Assembly (NCBI GenBank): GCA_012934845.2
Contig: WNNJ02000876.1
Location: forward strand, 285,989-349,988
Direction: 5' to 3'
Source of the DNA: Pomphorhynchus laevis
Taxonomy: Eukaryota; Acanthocephala; Palaeacanthocephala; Echinorhynchida; Pomphorhynchidae
DNA length: 64,000 nucleotides
Shown: piece by piece, positions 1-10,684 of the stretch
How the letters are laid out: every line of letters starts with the position of its first letter
Numbering within the stretch: position 1 is the first letter of the stretch
Notes under the pieces: model-generated
What the model was told of the DNA's origin: nothing
The model's database searches: none
What the model saw: only the letters and a program-made list of their open reading frames with translations
Made by a program: the position numbers and the translations under genes

Positions 1-2300
1 ATGCTTCTAATTGTACGTTTGATGCTCAATTATTTTAAGCGTATTAAAAATATATCGATGTGAACACTTTCGGTAGACATACTCTTTTTGGATATGACAT
101 GGTAGATATTGCCTAAGATCTTTAACCGATTAAATTTCACAAGATTATAATCTTGTAGTGTTGAATGAACTAATGTATGTTAGCCTGATTATATCATTAT
201 TTTTTATTTATCAATGCCTTGACTAATACAGTTGTCGAAACACCATTGTCGAATATAATTCAAATATTATAATTCGAGTATTTTATAAGAAGCTAAATAG
301 GTTTTTCGCAAATAATTACAGAAATATCATCTGAATAGTTTATGCATCGAGATGTGCCAAAGGCAGTCAAAAGTCATTCACGAATAGTTCGAAGAGTTTA
401 GGAAATAATGCACTTACTCGAGACATGCCAATTATATTTTTATAAGATAATAAAATACATTTTTATATTGTATTTTTATTATATATTTTTTATATAATTT
501 TATCATACGTACAATATAATTGTATATATTTTTATATAATTTAATATTCAATTCAAAATATTTTATCAAACAACTCTTATAAAACAGCTAATAATTAATT
601 AAGTCCTTAAGTTACTCTAAATTAATTAATAAATACTAAACCCACAATCTTCTTTTATTTCAAATATATATTATTACAGGATGAAGAAGAAAATATCCTT
701 TATTTGATAAAAATTCTATATTTCGATAGCTCCTGCTATCATCATCAAAATTACAAAAAAATGTTTCACAATTTATTTCCCTCGTGTTTCCAACATTTAT
801 ACAAAAATACAAGTATTGATGTGCCCCGCATTTCTACTTAAAAGAAAAAGAAAATACCGAGAAACAAAACAATCATACTACAATTTTATACACATTTTTT
901 ACAAACAACAAGACAATAAAACAAAATTTAAATTTAAATTTAAGTAACTTGTTATTTTCATGAAAGTAACTTGTTATCTCGCATTATTCAAGATGCATAT
1001 TTAATTAAAAAAAGAACCTAATTTAATGCTTAATAATAAATCCGATTACAACCTTAAATTGAATTATAATCAATTATTCCAATATTACACTATTTAAATT
1101 TTGTTGTGCCCCGCATTTCTAATTAAAAGAAAAAGAAAATATTGAGAAACAAAACAATCATGCATGTTTTAAAACAAAAAGAATAAGACAGAATTATAAA
1201 ACAAAATAAAATTAAAATCATAACTTAAGTGACAAAAAACATACGAATTTAATTTCAAATATATAGTTATTACAGGAACAAAGAAGCAGAAATTATCCTT
1301 TATTTGATGAAAATTCTATATTTCGATAGCTCCTGCTATCATCATCAAAATTACAAAAAAAATGTTTCACAATTTATGTCCCTCTTGTTTCCAACATTTA
1401 TACAAAAATAATTAATAAAATTAATTAATAACACCATAACACAAAATTAACACAAAATTAATTAGTGCCAAATTAAATAAAGATTTGGTTCACTTATTGT
1501 TGTTCAAATTTGCAGTAAAATAATGTATAAATTACGGTAAATAATAAATAAGTAGTTTTATCTAACCTAAAGATATAATATCTGATTAATACATTATTTT
1601 AAATTTTATAATTATTAATATATCATTTGAATTAATTTAAATTAATCAAAGTTAATTTAGCATTTATTTCATAAAATGAATTAATTAAATTTTTAAATTC
1701 AATTCAATACTCTTTATTTACCAAACAACTAAATAACGGATATATTCGCCATTTCAAACACTTTTATTGTACATAACAAATTGATGAAAAACAGAATACG
1801 TTAAAATATAGTTAAAATATGTAATTAGAAATAGTTGTTCGATAATAAAACAATCAGGGAGACAAGTTACAAAAATTTCAAACACGAAATTATACGCCAA
1901 AAGATTTAATGTATTCAATAGCCTGATAGAGAAACATTCCTTTATATGCTCAGTCTTACAAAATATAGTCAAAATATGTAATTATAATTTCCGGCTTCAG
2001 GTATTTTTTTGTGATTTATTTCATTTTTTCGGTAAGAGAAATAAATTTTCCGACTAGAACTCAACTATGAATCTATTTAATAATAAAGCTCTTTGATTGA
2101 ACGTCATTCGTACAAACATCAAATGAAAATATTTAAGTAATAAAATTAAAATTTTTATTTAATACGTTTTAACTAATTATACATTTATAATATCAAATTA
2201 TTAATGCTATATAGTCGATTGTATTTTTCATATATATAATTTACAAATTGCAATTTTATTGTAAAAAGTATCCATAATTTAGAATTATTTCAAAATAAAG
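1..2300. other. AT-rich non-coding sequence, no gene seen
   Basis: Very AT-rich, with many stops in all frames and no ORF that looks like protein. It lies upstream of the first visible cadherin exon and is probably an intron or 5' flank of that gene. The only structure I see is the pair of repeats at 658-1410, annotated separately. Confidence 0.6.
658..1410. repeat. Two direct copies of a ~150-bp repeat, 600 bp apart, with a second shared block between them
   Basis: Block A occurs at about 658-809 and 1254-1410 (shared core from tttatttgat to caacatttatacaaaaata). Block B (gtgccccgcatttct and the following A-rich ~50 bp) occurs at 821-885 and 1106-1170, so the order is A-B-B-A with everything in direct orientation. 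Inside each A copy is a small perfect stem, GATAGC-tcct-GCTATC (725-740 and 1325-1340). On the minus strand it is followed directly by GAAATAT and preceded by TTGATGAT. The same arrangement appears in the fold-back at 3888-4092, so the three look like one repeat family. No coding capacity. Confidence 0.7.
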
Positions 2301-2390
2301 ATGAAAACTTCACGAAAGGGGGATCTTGTACTGTTCAAAAGACTAAACTACAATTATTTTCATATTGCCGAGATAACTATTGGAATAAAA
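2301..2390 (+). CDS. Cadherin-like protein, ectodomain exon (first visible)
   Basis: Open frame reading into the next exon, ending in a stretch (RLNYNYFHIAEITIGIK) that fits the 'LDYE...y.l.i.a' strand found late in a cadherin repeat. I place the acceptor at caaaataaag|ATG and a weak donor at AAAA|gtttgg (2391). With these sites the frame joins in phase 0 to the exon at 2449, across a 58-bp intron. Earlier exons, including the signal peptide, must lie upstream of the window. The exon limits are inferred by eye; the cadherin assignment rests mainly on the following exons. Confidence 0.55.
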
Positions 2391-2448
2391 GTTTGGTTCA
2401 ACTAATTGACCATGTTTTTATTACTAATATAGTTTATTATGCTAGAAG

Positions 2449-2574
2449 AATAGTGAACTGATTTTACCTTTGGCCGAGAGAAAAATTACTATTTACATTT
2501 CTGATGTTGACAACGAACCTCCGCAATTTAAACATGATCATTATTCAGCCACGATTCCCTCATCAATACCTATT
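2449..2574 (+). CDS. Cadherin-like protein, exon with calcium-binding linker
   Basis: Encodes the end of one cadherin repeat and the start of the next. The linker motif DVDNEPPQF corresponds to the conserved DxNDNxPxF calcium-binding linker of extracellular cadherin (EC) domains, and it is followed by the first strand of the next repeat (YSATIPSSIPI). The donor is canonical (ATT|gtaagt, 2575); the acceptor is gctagaag|AAT. The frame continues in phase 0 into 3008. Cadherins are calcium-dependent adhesion or signalling proteins; this linker would rigidify adjacent EC repeats outside the cell. Confidence 0.8.
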
Positions 2575-3007
2575 GTAAGTGTTTGCAAAATATTTTTCGT
2601 TTTTTCATAATTCATTTTAGCGAACAAATATTTGTGTAAACAAATTTTGTCGATATTTGCTTATTCCAAATTATTACAAGCTATTCGAAATTAATTAAAA
2701 TCAGAATTAGATTAATAATTAATGCAATAATATAAAAATTAATATACTATAATAATTATATTATATTATTATATTAATTTATTATATAATATGAATAATA
2801 CTTTATAAAGTATCACTTTATAAAAATTAGAGTATTACTTTATAATAATTAACGTATCATTTTATATTATAAAGTATTACTTAATAACAATACTTTATAA
2901 TAATTTATATTACTTTATTTCCATTTTAATACTTTATATTTTATCAATTAGTCAAAGTATATTTTACAAATGAACAGATAAATTATATTTTAAAACATTT
3001 ATGATAG

Positions 3008-3095
3008 GGCACAGAGATTTTTCCAGCAGAAGGGAGAATCTTCGCATATGACGGCGATTTGGGCATTAACTGCTCGCTGTATTACGAGGTGAAAG
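3008..3095 (+). CDS. Cadherin-like protein, EC-repeat exon
   Basis: Begins after atgatag and reads GTEIFPAEGRIFAYDGD..., the usual start of an EC repeat ('GT.v..v.A.D.D.g.N..v.Y'). The acidic cluster AYDGDLGIN matches the calcium-coordinating AxDxDxGxN motif. It ends AAAG|gtattt in phase 1. The next intron is only 48 bp (3096-3143). Confidence 0.8.
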
Positions 3096-3143
3096 GTATT
3101 TGTGATTGATAGTCATTTAAACAAATTTAAGGGCAGTATTTAG

Positions 3144-3253
3144 ATTTCGTACCACCAACCGAAAAAACGCCTTTTATTATCAACGCTGAGTCGGGCGTTA
3201 TTCGTACAAACATTAAATTTGAGCATCCGCTTGATTATCATTTTGTTGTTAAG
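3144..3253 (+). CDS. Cadherin-like protein, EC-repeat exon
   Basis: Acceptor cagtatttag|ATTTCG and donor AAG|gtaagt. It continues the frame from 3095 by completing an Asp codon. It reads through NAESGVIRTNIKFEHPLDYHF, which fits the central part of an EC repeat ('d..tG.i.t...lD.E....y.l.v'). A 44-bp intron follows. Micro-introns of 44-58 bp flank several exons of this gene. Confidence 0.8.
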
Positions 3254-3297
3254 GTAAGTTCTTTACAAAATTTCGTTGTTTGATATCTGTTAAGCAG

Positions 3298-3483
3298 GCA
3301 TGCCAAATGCCTGAGCTGAAGAAATGTTCGTATACAAACATGCGCATTTCTGTCCACACCGCTAATCAAAATCCACCCAGGTTATCATCTGGCGTTGTTT
3401 CCTTATATGCAATGGAGGACATCGAAACTAAGACAAAAACACAGGTTGAACTGGGTCAACTTTCAGTTTACGACAAAGATAAG
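3298..3483 (+). CDS. Cadherin-like protein, EC linker exon
   Basis: Acceptor gttaagcag|GCATGC (an alternative, ttaag|CAG, adds one residue). The frame carries a second linker-type motif, VHTANQNPPRLS, equivalent to 'v.V.D.NdnPP.f', followed by the next repeat's first strands and the acidic end VYDKDK. The donor is AAG|gtattc at 3484. In the linker the canonical Asp residues are largely replaced (TANQNPP), so calcium binding at this junction may be weakened. Confidence 0.75.
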
Positions 3484-3649
3484 GTATTCAAAAAATTGTT
3501 CTTCATATAAAGAAGTTTATTCGATTATTGTCTGATCAATCGCTAGAATAAATCGATCGAATATTTAATTTTTAATATCGCTAGAATATTTAAATAAGCA
3601 TTTAAATATTCGTAAAATATTAACTATTTCGATAATTATTTAATTTATA

Positions 3650-3818
3650 TTGCTTACACAAGCCGCTATTCTTCATTATTCGTTTTGATAAACCGACCTC
3701 ACTGCTGATGAGGTCCACCCACGCTTATTGTAGTGTACAGTGATGCTGATAGGATTCAAACAACCACACGAGGATAATATCAAACCGACCAATGAAGAAT
3801 TGCGGCTCGTGTAAGCAA
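3650..3818. mobile_element. 169-bp MITE with ~30-bp terminal inverted repeats
   Basis: The left end TTGCTTACACAAGCCGC and the right end, read on the other strand, TTGCTTACACGAGCCGC are inverted copies that stay matched for about 28 bp with two differences (to about ATTCTTCATT). TA flanks both ends (3648-3649 and 3819-3820), as expected of a TA target duplication from a Tc1/mariner-type element. It has no ORF, so it is a non-autonomous element. An internal GACCTCA/TGAGGTC hairpin lies near its middle. Confidence 0.75.
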
Positions 3819-3887
3819 TATTTACAATTTAAATATTCGTATTATTAACTATTTCAATAATTGAGAAAATTCGTTTCCAATCCTAAT

Positions 3888-4092
3888 TATTACAAGAAGG
3901 CGAGGAAACAGGAATATTTATTTGATTAGAAAAATCCAATATTTCGACGGCACAACGGCACGTCATCTTCAGGGTTGCAATTATAATTGTTCAACCTAAT
4001 TACAACCCTGAAGATGACGTGCCGTTGTGCCGTCGAAATATTGGATTTTTCTAATCAAATAAATATTCCTGTTTCCTCGCCTTCTTATAATA
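3888..4092. repeat. Near-perfect 90-bp inverted repeat (fold-back) in a cadherin intron
   Basis: Arms 3888-3977 and 4003-4092 are complementary at 89 of 90 positions, separated by 25 nt. Each arm contains CGACGGCACAACGGCACGTC next to a CGAAATAT-type segment, the same layout as the stem-loops at 725-740 and 1325-1340. A transcript would form a long hairpin. It could be two head-to-head copies of the small repeat, or the remnant of a fold-back element. Confidence 0.85.
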
Positions 4093-4201
4093 TTTCGATA
4101 ATTATTTAATTTATTTATTATAAAAAGATAATAAATAAATTTATTATGTATTTAAATAAATAATAATGAATAAATTTACGATAAAATTTATTTATCTTTA
4201 G

Positions 4202-4272
4202 AATGCTAACATCACCGCTTCTGTTACTTGTCCGAATGAAGAGCGTTTTCCAATAACGATAAGTTTTAACAA
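4202..4272 (+). CDS. Cadherin-like protein, short EC exon
   Basis: Acceptor atctttag|AATGCT, donor AACAA|gtaaga. Reads NANITASVTCPNEERFPITI, which continues phase 0 from 3483 as '...YDKDK-NANITAS...F.I', a normal EC-repeat order. It ends in phase 2. I find no AG in the next ~100 bp to serve as acceptor for a following exon, so the continuation is uncertain. Confidence 0.65.
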
Positions 4273-4369
4273 GTAAGATTTGACAATAAATATTAAATAT
4301 TACATAAAATTTGACATCTAAATACCCTATATTTCTCTTAATTTTGGCTAATAAACATTTTACAATTAT

Positions 4370-4552
4370 AATGGAAACATGAAAATTGAAATTGAATCCA
4401 AAGCTAGAGAATCTCGTGAAAGTCTGTTCGTCAAATGCTTGATAAATACTCTATGTTTTCCCGTAATTATAGAAGCACCAGATTCCGAATTTCAGGTCCA
4501 GAACATATTTACTCTGATAGAGCTTAAAGAGAAGGCAAATACGTTCAGATAA
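4370..4552 (+). CDS. Possible further cadherin exon(s), uncertain limits
   Basis: Open frame starting NGNMKIEIESKARES (reminiscent of 'sG.i.l....re' in an EC repeat) and running to a stop at 4550. An alternative acceptor (taattatag, 4482) and donor (TTTCAG|gtccag) lie inside it. No canonical acceptor is visible upstream, so either splicing differs or this exon is decayed. Low certainty. Confidence 0.3.
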   Translation, partial: NGNMKIEIESKARESRESLFVKCLINTLCFPVIIEAPDSEFQVQNIFTLIELKEKANTFR

Positions 4553-4702
4553 CGGAGTGTAAAATAAAAGGATTCAAGATTTTCAAATATTCATATTATT
4601 TGATAATTAAAATGAATTAATAATATCAAATGTTTAATTTTTAAATATAATACCAAATAATTTGTATTTACTGTAAGGCAATGTTGACTAATTAATTTAA
4701 AG

Positions 4703-4785
4703 GGAAATGGGATTCTTTTAATGATACCAAAAAACCTGGGTCTGGCTATGTTATGATTTGCCTACGCAGTTTATCTCACTTTGAG
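4703..4785 (+). CDS. Possible cadherin exon
   Basis: Short open frame (KWDSFNDTKKPGSGY... to SLSHFE) between an acceptor ttaattaatttaaag and a donor GAG|gtttgt. Codon use and the flanking signals look exon-like, but there is no diagnostic cadherin motif. Its phases do not connect simply with the exons on either side. Confidence 0.25.
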
Positions 4786-5047
4786 GTTTGTTGTGCTAGA
4801 AAACATGAACTCATCAGTTCATATCTGTTTAATACATCCACATGGCTAAATACGTCGGTGATATGTATTTGCTTTTTTATTATCCTCTTTATTTGCTGAA
4901 AAGTTAAATCGTATTTGGAATGCAGGTATTTTAAGTAGACTACCGTATATAACCAGGAAAGTTTAATCGTGCAATCAAATATATTGTCGAACAATCAACA
5001 ACAATTTCTTGGCAAGAAAAAAAAACAAATAATATACAAGATTTTTC

Positions 5048-5760
5048 TTGTCAACCACTGGTCCAGATGTCGGGTTGTGGAGGCAGTGCACGAACTAAAC
5101 TACTCATTACCTCGCGATCCTGGGCGACAGACCAGATTTCTCTTTTAGATACCCCCAGGCGGCCTTCGGTCAGTTTCGAGATATGATCTCTCCACCGGTA
5201 TCGAGGTCTACCTCGTGGTCTCTTTCCAGAGGGTCTGGTCTGGAAAACCCTCTGCGGAAGGTGATCTCTAGACATCTTCAGAACGTGTCCTAGCAACTCA
5301 GCTAACTTTCTTCAATGTGGAGAAGCGGCGACATTACTCTGAGTATATCATGGATTATCGAATTCCTAACCTTATCTCTAAGGCTAAGACCGGTCACACC
5401 GCGAAGGAACCCAATTTCGGTCGCCTGTACCCGAGATATTATCCTTTCGATCATAACCCGAAGCTCATGACCATAAGTTAAGATAGGAACGAAGATTTCG
5501 TGGTAAACCGAAAGCTTCGCCCGAAGATTCAACTCCCGCTTCACCACGACAAACCTGTACTAAAAACGCATTGCTGAGTTAGCTGCACAAATCCGCTTCT
5601 TAATATCCTTGATGTTCCTGCCGTCCCTCGATAACAATACCCTAAGATACTTGAAATCATCCACATCAGGAACTACCTTTTCACCAATCCGGATTGGCAT
5701 TAGTACCTGAATTCGAAGCGAACTTATAGATTGTCGAACGATCTATGCTTGACAATATAT
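5048..5760 (-). pseudogene. RTE-like LINE, 3' end of the reverse-transcriptase ORF
   Basis: Two minus-strand frames, 5547-5302 and 5296-5051, form the C-terminus of a non-LTR reverse transcriptase. The first has KRELNLRAKLSVYHEIFVPI followed by LTYGHELRVM. The second has GHVLKMSRDHLPQRV and KRPRGRPRYRWRDHI, the classic RTE-type tail 'GHV.Rm....P..v....p.g.RprGRPr.RW.D'. The ORF is broken by a frameshift near 5300 and the element is truncated 5' (to the right, near 5760). It is related to the longer copy at 17.3-20 kb. Confidence 0.8.
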
Positions 5761-6291
5761 GATGCTTAACAACAATAAACTAATCGTTGTGGTATAAAGT
5801 AATCATCTGTTTAGTTTAAACGACCTGGGAAACGTATAAACAAATAAATATACTAATATCAATCTGTTGAAGATTGTGGGTTTATTTTCTACCCTTAAGT
5901 ATTAAGAAGTCTCTTAAATAAAACTTATGAATTCCAAGAATTTATTGCATCAAAACATTTAATTTATTTTTTTTATTTTATATTTATTTACGTCAAAATT
6001 AAAATGATTTGACTGAATTAAAATGAATTGTTTTGAATTTTAAATTTAATATTAACTTAAATGCTACTTTAATTTCCTTTCTATTAGTACAATAAACTGT
6101 ACTAACCCTATTTTCTTACATTTAAAGTTACCATAATAATAAAGATTTTATTAAAAAACTAACGTCTTTCTATAAAACCTCCAAAAAAAGTTACCTAAAA
6201 TAAAACATTCAAAGAAAAAAAGGGACTCAAAAGTCAGTTAGTCATATTCATGCATCACGGCTTCAGTTTCAACAGGATCTGATCCCTCCAG

Positions 6292-7761
6292 CTAATCCAA
6301 CACGCCGCTCTCCGACAGAACAACCCGGGGTATTTCATCCCCGCGAAGAGTCCAATCGAGGCGGACTATGTTCGGTAATCGCGAGATGAGGAGCTTGAGA
6401 AACCTTAGTCTTTGCTCTGGAGGACGTTTTCTCGAAAAGAAGACTAATCCCGAGATAGCCCAAGTACCCCAGAGGCGCACTTGGGTTATCCCATTCAATG
6501 ACAGATGCTGGGCCCGTTTTAGGGCCCACCTAGCTTTCTTCAGGATACGTTTAAGTCTATTCAAGTCAGATTTCGCGGACAAGTTCATCGTAGCAGTGAA
6601 CCCCAGGTATTTTACTCGACTTGTGAAGGTAGGGAGTGGTTGATTAGTCAATATGGAAGATAGAGCTTAAAGTGCTAGTCTCGTTAATTTTTTCTTTGTC
6701 GCAAGGGCGCCATGAAAAACAACCTGCGATTTGGAGGAATTTAAAATAAGATTGGATATGGGTAACTGATCTTTTAATCTTAAAAAGAAACGGCTGATGT
6801 CCGAGACATCTTTGCACCTGCGTCCAGAGAACTGGGCTGTGGTATCATCAGCGTTTACCACTAGATGTTGAACACGTTTAAAATTCTTGAATAGTACAAT
6901 GGATGCAGCAAGTTATAAGTTAGGAGAAAGCGGGGATCCTTGATGCACACCCGTAATAAGACAGAACTGACGCGCGTCAGGGTCGTCTACATAGTAGAAA
7001 CGCTTGGTGTACAGCAAAATCTCCAGCCTGTTAACAATTCTCGCAGGCAACCATAGGGACCCGAGAGAGGAGATAACGAAGGGAATTGATATACGGTCAA
7101 ATGCAGCAGAAAAGTCAAGGAAAATAGCCACAACTAAACGACGGCTATTCTCCCGACAAAACTGTTCCACTTCACCTACTGCTGAATGGACCGAGCGACC
7201 TTTAACCAACCCATGAAAACCTAGAGGGATCAAATTACGCCTACTCAAATGGTCGCGGAATTTACGCGCAAGCAGAAATGAGGGAGTTTTGTATCGAAAT
7301 AGGCCGTAGATCTTTAAGACATGTAATCGATTTCTGTTTTGGTAAAAAACGTGACGGCTGATATTTATGCCAGCAATGTAGGACAGGGTGGCTAATAGCA
7401 TTGTGATGGCGACTTCTATTCTCTGAATGTTCGTCAAAAGCTGACAGGCCCGAGTGGAAAGTGACGCATGGGATTTGGAAGTGCCCGGAAGTGGCCCCCA
7501 AGAGTTACGGATATCTGTAAAAGATAAGTCCCTACTTCTGAAGTTACATAAAGGCGGGATTGATTGGGGTGACTCCTCTAAAACTTTATCAAGGCCTATA
7601 CTATCAATCCAGCTAATTTCCTCTCCTTCCAACAGAAGTACTTCTCTTTTTGAATAAATTCCAAAAGAAAGACTGAGAAGGGTTAAGGTGAGCAAGGCAC
7701 GCCCTATCCTTCCGTAGCTGGAACCTATATCTAGTGCTCTATTATTCATTCGAGAGGGCAT
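6292..7761 (-). pseudogene. Reverse transcriptase region of LINE A copy 2
   Basis: Frame 7761-6913 (282 aa) holds RT motifs: IFLDFSAAFDRISIPFV (motif A), GFHGLVKGRSVHSAV, and the motif B region as GVHQGSPLSPNL, where the family norm is GVPQGSPLSP. The catalytic motif C follows in another frame as VNADDTTAQF (6861-6667). The C-terminal part, with FTSRVKYLGFT, is at 6651-6292. At least two frameshifts separate the pieces. Copy 1 has the intact versions (GVPQGSPLSP and VVYADDTT). Confidence 0.8.
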
Positions 7762-8060
7762 GTATGACGGAAACAGAGAGATTAGGAAGGTGTAGCATAT
7801 TAGCTAGGACCTTTAGTTTGGTTGGATTGGGATTGTATATACGACCTTTATAGGTAGTTAAAGCAACGCGGTAGCTTGCGAAGAAAGGAGGAATTAAATT
7901 CGGTCAAACTCTTATTTCCAATTCTGGGGAAGAGTTGGATAGCAGCCTGGAAGAACGCCACTCTGATAGAAACAAAGTGAAACCTCCTTCGAAGCAACTT
8001 ATCTGACTCTATCCGCCAGTGAATTAGGTCATGAGAGGTTGTCAGTTGATGGCGCGAATG

Positions 8061-8640
8061 TTAAGTGCAGATGGGTTTCAACAACCACATCTTATGAAGC
8101 AGTAATATATCGAGGAGAAAATTTGTTGTTGAGCAATGAAAGGTAAAGGACGGCGGTTTGTGAATAAGATAGTCGTTCTTTGCTCTGCGGAGTGCTGCAT
8201 GAATCCAAGGACCATTTATGTCGTTGAAGTCACCAAGTAACATATCAAAGCCACTACCTAAACTACGATCCAGGAGGTCACGGTTCTTGTGAATCTCCCC
8301 TGAACGGATGTAGATATTGGCTATACTGATGCGTTTCCCGTTCTTACAGAGTGATATAGCTAAGCGAGAGGGGGCTGGACAAGAGTAATTCAACAGAAAA
8401 GAGGATCTTAAGGAGCATTTAATTAGAGTTAAAAGACCTTGAGATAAAGAGGAGTGAGGGGGGTTATGTACGGAGTAAAGTGGGTGTCGATGAGCTTAGG
8501 GATAAATCGAGTAATGTCCTGGGGGATACGGGTATACCGCGTTTTATTAAGGACTATAACATATGTATCTCTACCAGATAAAAGTCTAAGGGAAGAAGCA
8601 TCTCCCGAGTTTCACTGAAGGATATTCAGTGAAAAAGGCT
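8061..8640 (-). pseudogene. Apurinic-type endonuclease remnant of LINE A copy 2
   Basis: Frame 8393-8061 keeps KNGKRISIANIYIRSGEIHK and MLLGDFNDINGPW, matching the LGDFN motif of LINE AP-like endonucleases and the intact copy at 12639-12007. The N-terminal third (8640-8394) is recognisable only in broken frames. Confidence 0.65.
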
Positions 8641-8699
8641 CTTGATTACTTTGCATTATGTTAAGCTAGCTGGAGTGGAATGCCTCCACCTATTCCGAA

Positions 8700-10000
8700 T
8701 CGGAGGTGAGAAGGTTGCCCTCCCCACACCCGGTCAGACAAGTTAGCGACACTTGCCCTCGGGCGTTATCGTCATTTCCCTTCTTTTTTCAGGCAGTAAT
8801 TTCCACGCCTTTCCCTGTTTGTGGACTCTCAAGGGGGCGACTGAGTTCGTGGATGAACGTCTTTTAGCTGATTTTCTGATTTAGGGGCTGGCTGGGATGT
8901 GATGGGTGATTGTAGCGTCATAAGTGCGTTTTTTATCAGTGTCTCAAGACCGAAAAATCTGGTCTTTAAATCGCACAGCTCTATTTTCAGTGCTGAATAG
9001 GAACCAGCATAATGAGGAGTTTGGACTGCTGGAATCTTGTAATCTAATGAGAACTTCTTGCTTGAAGGGCCCAGATGTCTCTTTTGATAGACTTTGACTA
9101 CCTTACATTTCCGAGACCATGACGGATGTTATTGGCCACAGTTATTGCAGCAGGCTACTTTACTGTATGGTTAGGTGTGTTCTTCATCGATTGAACCACA
9201 AACTCCACAGGATTTCGCTAAAGAGAAGGAGGAGTTCCAGTGCCCCATGCGTAGAAACTGTTGCAATGAGGGTACGTTAGATTGTTAAACTCAATAACCG
9301 TAAAACGTAAGTTGTAGCCCAAGAAGCGGTTGCATCCTGATTTCTCGACGAATAATGCAATCTCCTCAGATGTCGTTGCAAAAGCAATGGAAATGGGGTG
9401 TCTCCCTTCCTTTTGATAAATCGGATATTTGTAAGTTTAAAAACTGATTCAAGTGTTTTAATATCATCGGTGTTAACTCCGGAATGATATTGTTGATTTT
9501 AACGGTAGCCTGAATTGGCAGATATTTTATTGTGGCATTATGAACCAGAGATTTGTGAGCGAATGTGATGAATTCTTCGGCAAGGCTGGAGGCTGTAAAG
9601 GAGATTTGATAGCTGTTACCTTGAATTTTAGATGAGTTTAAAATAACTCGATTCCTATAACCATTGACGAACTCACGCAGACACTTTCAAAATATTTCTG
9701 TTAAGCAATCGGAACAATTGGTGTTAGGGACACCAAATTGAATTTCTTTTTAAAAGGAGGAAGCTCAGCAAGCGCTTCTCCCCGGTTAACATACTCTATT
9801 GAAACTTCACTAACCTGCAATGAGTTGTCTTTGGAAGTAGCACTTACTCCGTAGTCGGCAGGTGGAATGTACGTGCTTGCATCGTCGAAGGGAAAAGAAT
9901 TGTTCGATGATTTCATATTCTTCGCTGCTGTTTTAGCAGTATTATTTACGATTTTTGAAAGCTTTGATAACTCCGACACACGTTTACTATTACCTTTCAT
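8700..10000 (-). pseudogene. ORF1 (gag-like) remnant of LINE A copy 2
   Basis: The N-terminal part survives as a 99-aa frame (10000-9701) starting MKGNSKRVSELSKLSKIVNN. Between 9700 and 8700 the zinc-knuckle region is present only as scattered Cys codons. Assigned by position relative to copy 1, whose ORF1 has CCHC knuckles. Confidence 0.5.
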
Positions 10001-10177
10001 TTATCGTTGTCGTCAATTGAGTATTCAGCCTGAGTCAGAACTTTTGTCCAACAACGATTTTATTAAATACATCAATAACCTATAAGTAGCATGCAAAAAA
10101 ACAGACAGTCATATCATAGTCAGAAAAACGGCAGTACAATTTCGGTCTTCAACAATTCATGTCTTCTACTTTCTCTT

Positions 10178-10651
10178 CTATGGCCTCAAATCCATGGGGA
10201 TCTGAGCCCACCAACCGATCCAACACGCCGCCTTTCGACTGAACCACCCGGGGTCTTTCACCCCCCCCCGAAGAATCCAATCGAGACGGACTATGCTGGG
10301 TAAACGAGAGACGAGGAGCTTAAGAAACCTTAGCCTTTGCTCTGGGGGACGTCCTCTAGAAAAGAAGACTAATCCCGAGATAGCCCAAGTGCCCCAGAGG
10401 CGCACCTGGGCTTTCCCTTTCAATGACAGATGTTGAGCCCGTTTCAGGGCCCACCTAGCTTTCTTCAGGATACATTTGAATCTATCCAGATCGGCTTTCG
10501 CCGACCAGTTCACCGTAACGGTGAACCCCAGGTATTTTACTCGACTTGTAAAGGTGGGGAGTGGTTCAGAGGCAAATATGGAGGAAAGTGCAGAGAGTGC
10601 TAGTCTCTTAAGTTTTTTCTTTGTTGCAGGGGAGCCATGAAAGACTACCAC
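10178..10651 (-). pseudogene. C-terminal RT and thumb region of LINE A copy 1
   Basis: 157-aa frame with SRVKYLGFTVTVNWSAKADL, the 'YLGf' segment that follows the RT catalytic core, and PPEQRLRFLKLLVSRLPSIV, shared nearly word for word with 6651-6292 and 31407-31120. It is out of frame with 11383-10685 by a short indel near 10680. Confidence 0.8.
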
Positions 10652-10684
10652 CTGCGATTTTGCGGAGTTTAAAGCAAGATTGGA

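Larger units (their letters stand above)
3484..4201 (+). other. Intron of the cadherin-like gene carrying two foreign repeats
   Basis: This 718-bp intron lies between exons that join in phase 0. It contains a MITE at 3650-3818 and a 90-bp-arm fold-back at 3888-4092; the rest is AT-rich sequence without signals. Confidence 0.65.
6238..10090 (-). mobile_element. LINE family A, copy 2 (degenerate, nearly full length)
   Basis: Minus-strand non-LTR retrotransposon: ORF1 remnant (10000-8700), endonuclease remnant (8640-8061), then reverse transcriptase (7761-6292). It lies immediately downstream, in the sense direction, of copy 1 (10100-13975), giving a head-to-tail tandem. Frameshifts and stops in every domain show it is dead. 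Both copies begin with a similar stretch (GGACAAAAGTTC near 10050 and near 13940, minus strand), so both seem to reach close to the 5' end. Confidence 0.75.

Noticed and set aside
1754-1972. 72-aa minus-strand ORF
   Set aside because: AT-driven hydrophobic translation without homologous features; no supporting signals.
4776-4994. 72-aa minus-strand ORF as a gene
   Set aside because: Low-complexity AT-rich translation, no motif, no splice or start context.
6368-6643. Plus-strand ORFs across LINE A and D copies (e.g. 6368-6643, 13057-13365, 57036-57371)
   Set aside because: They lie opposite clear RT, gag or endonuclease coding frames and have no recognisable motif.
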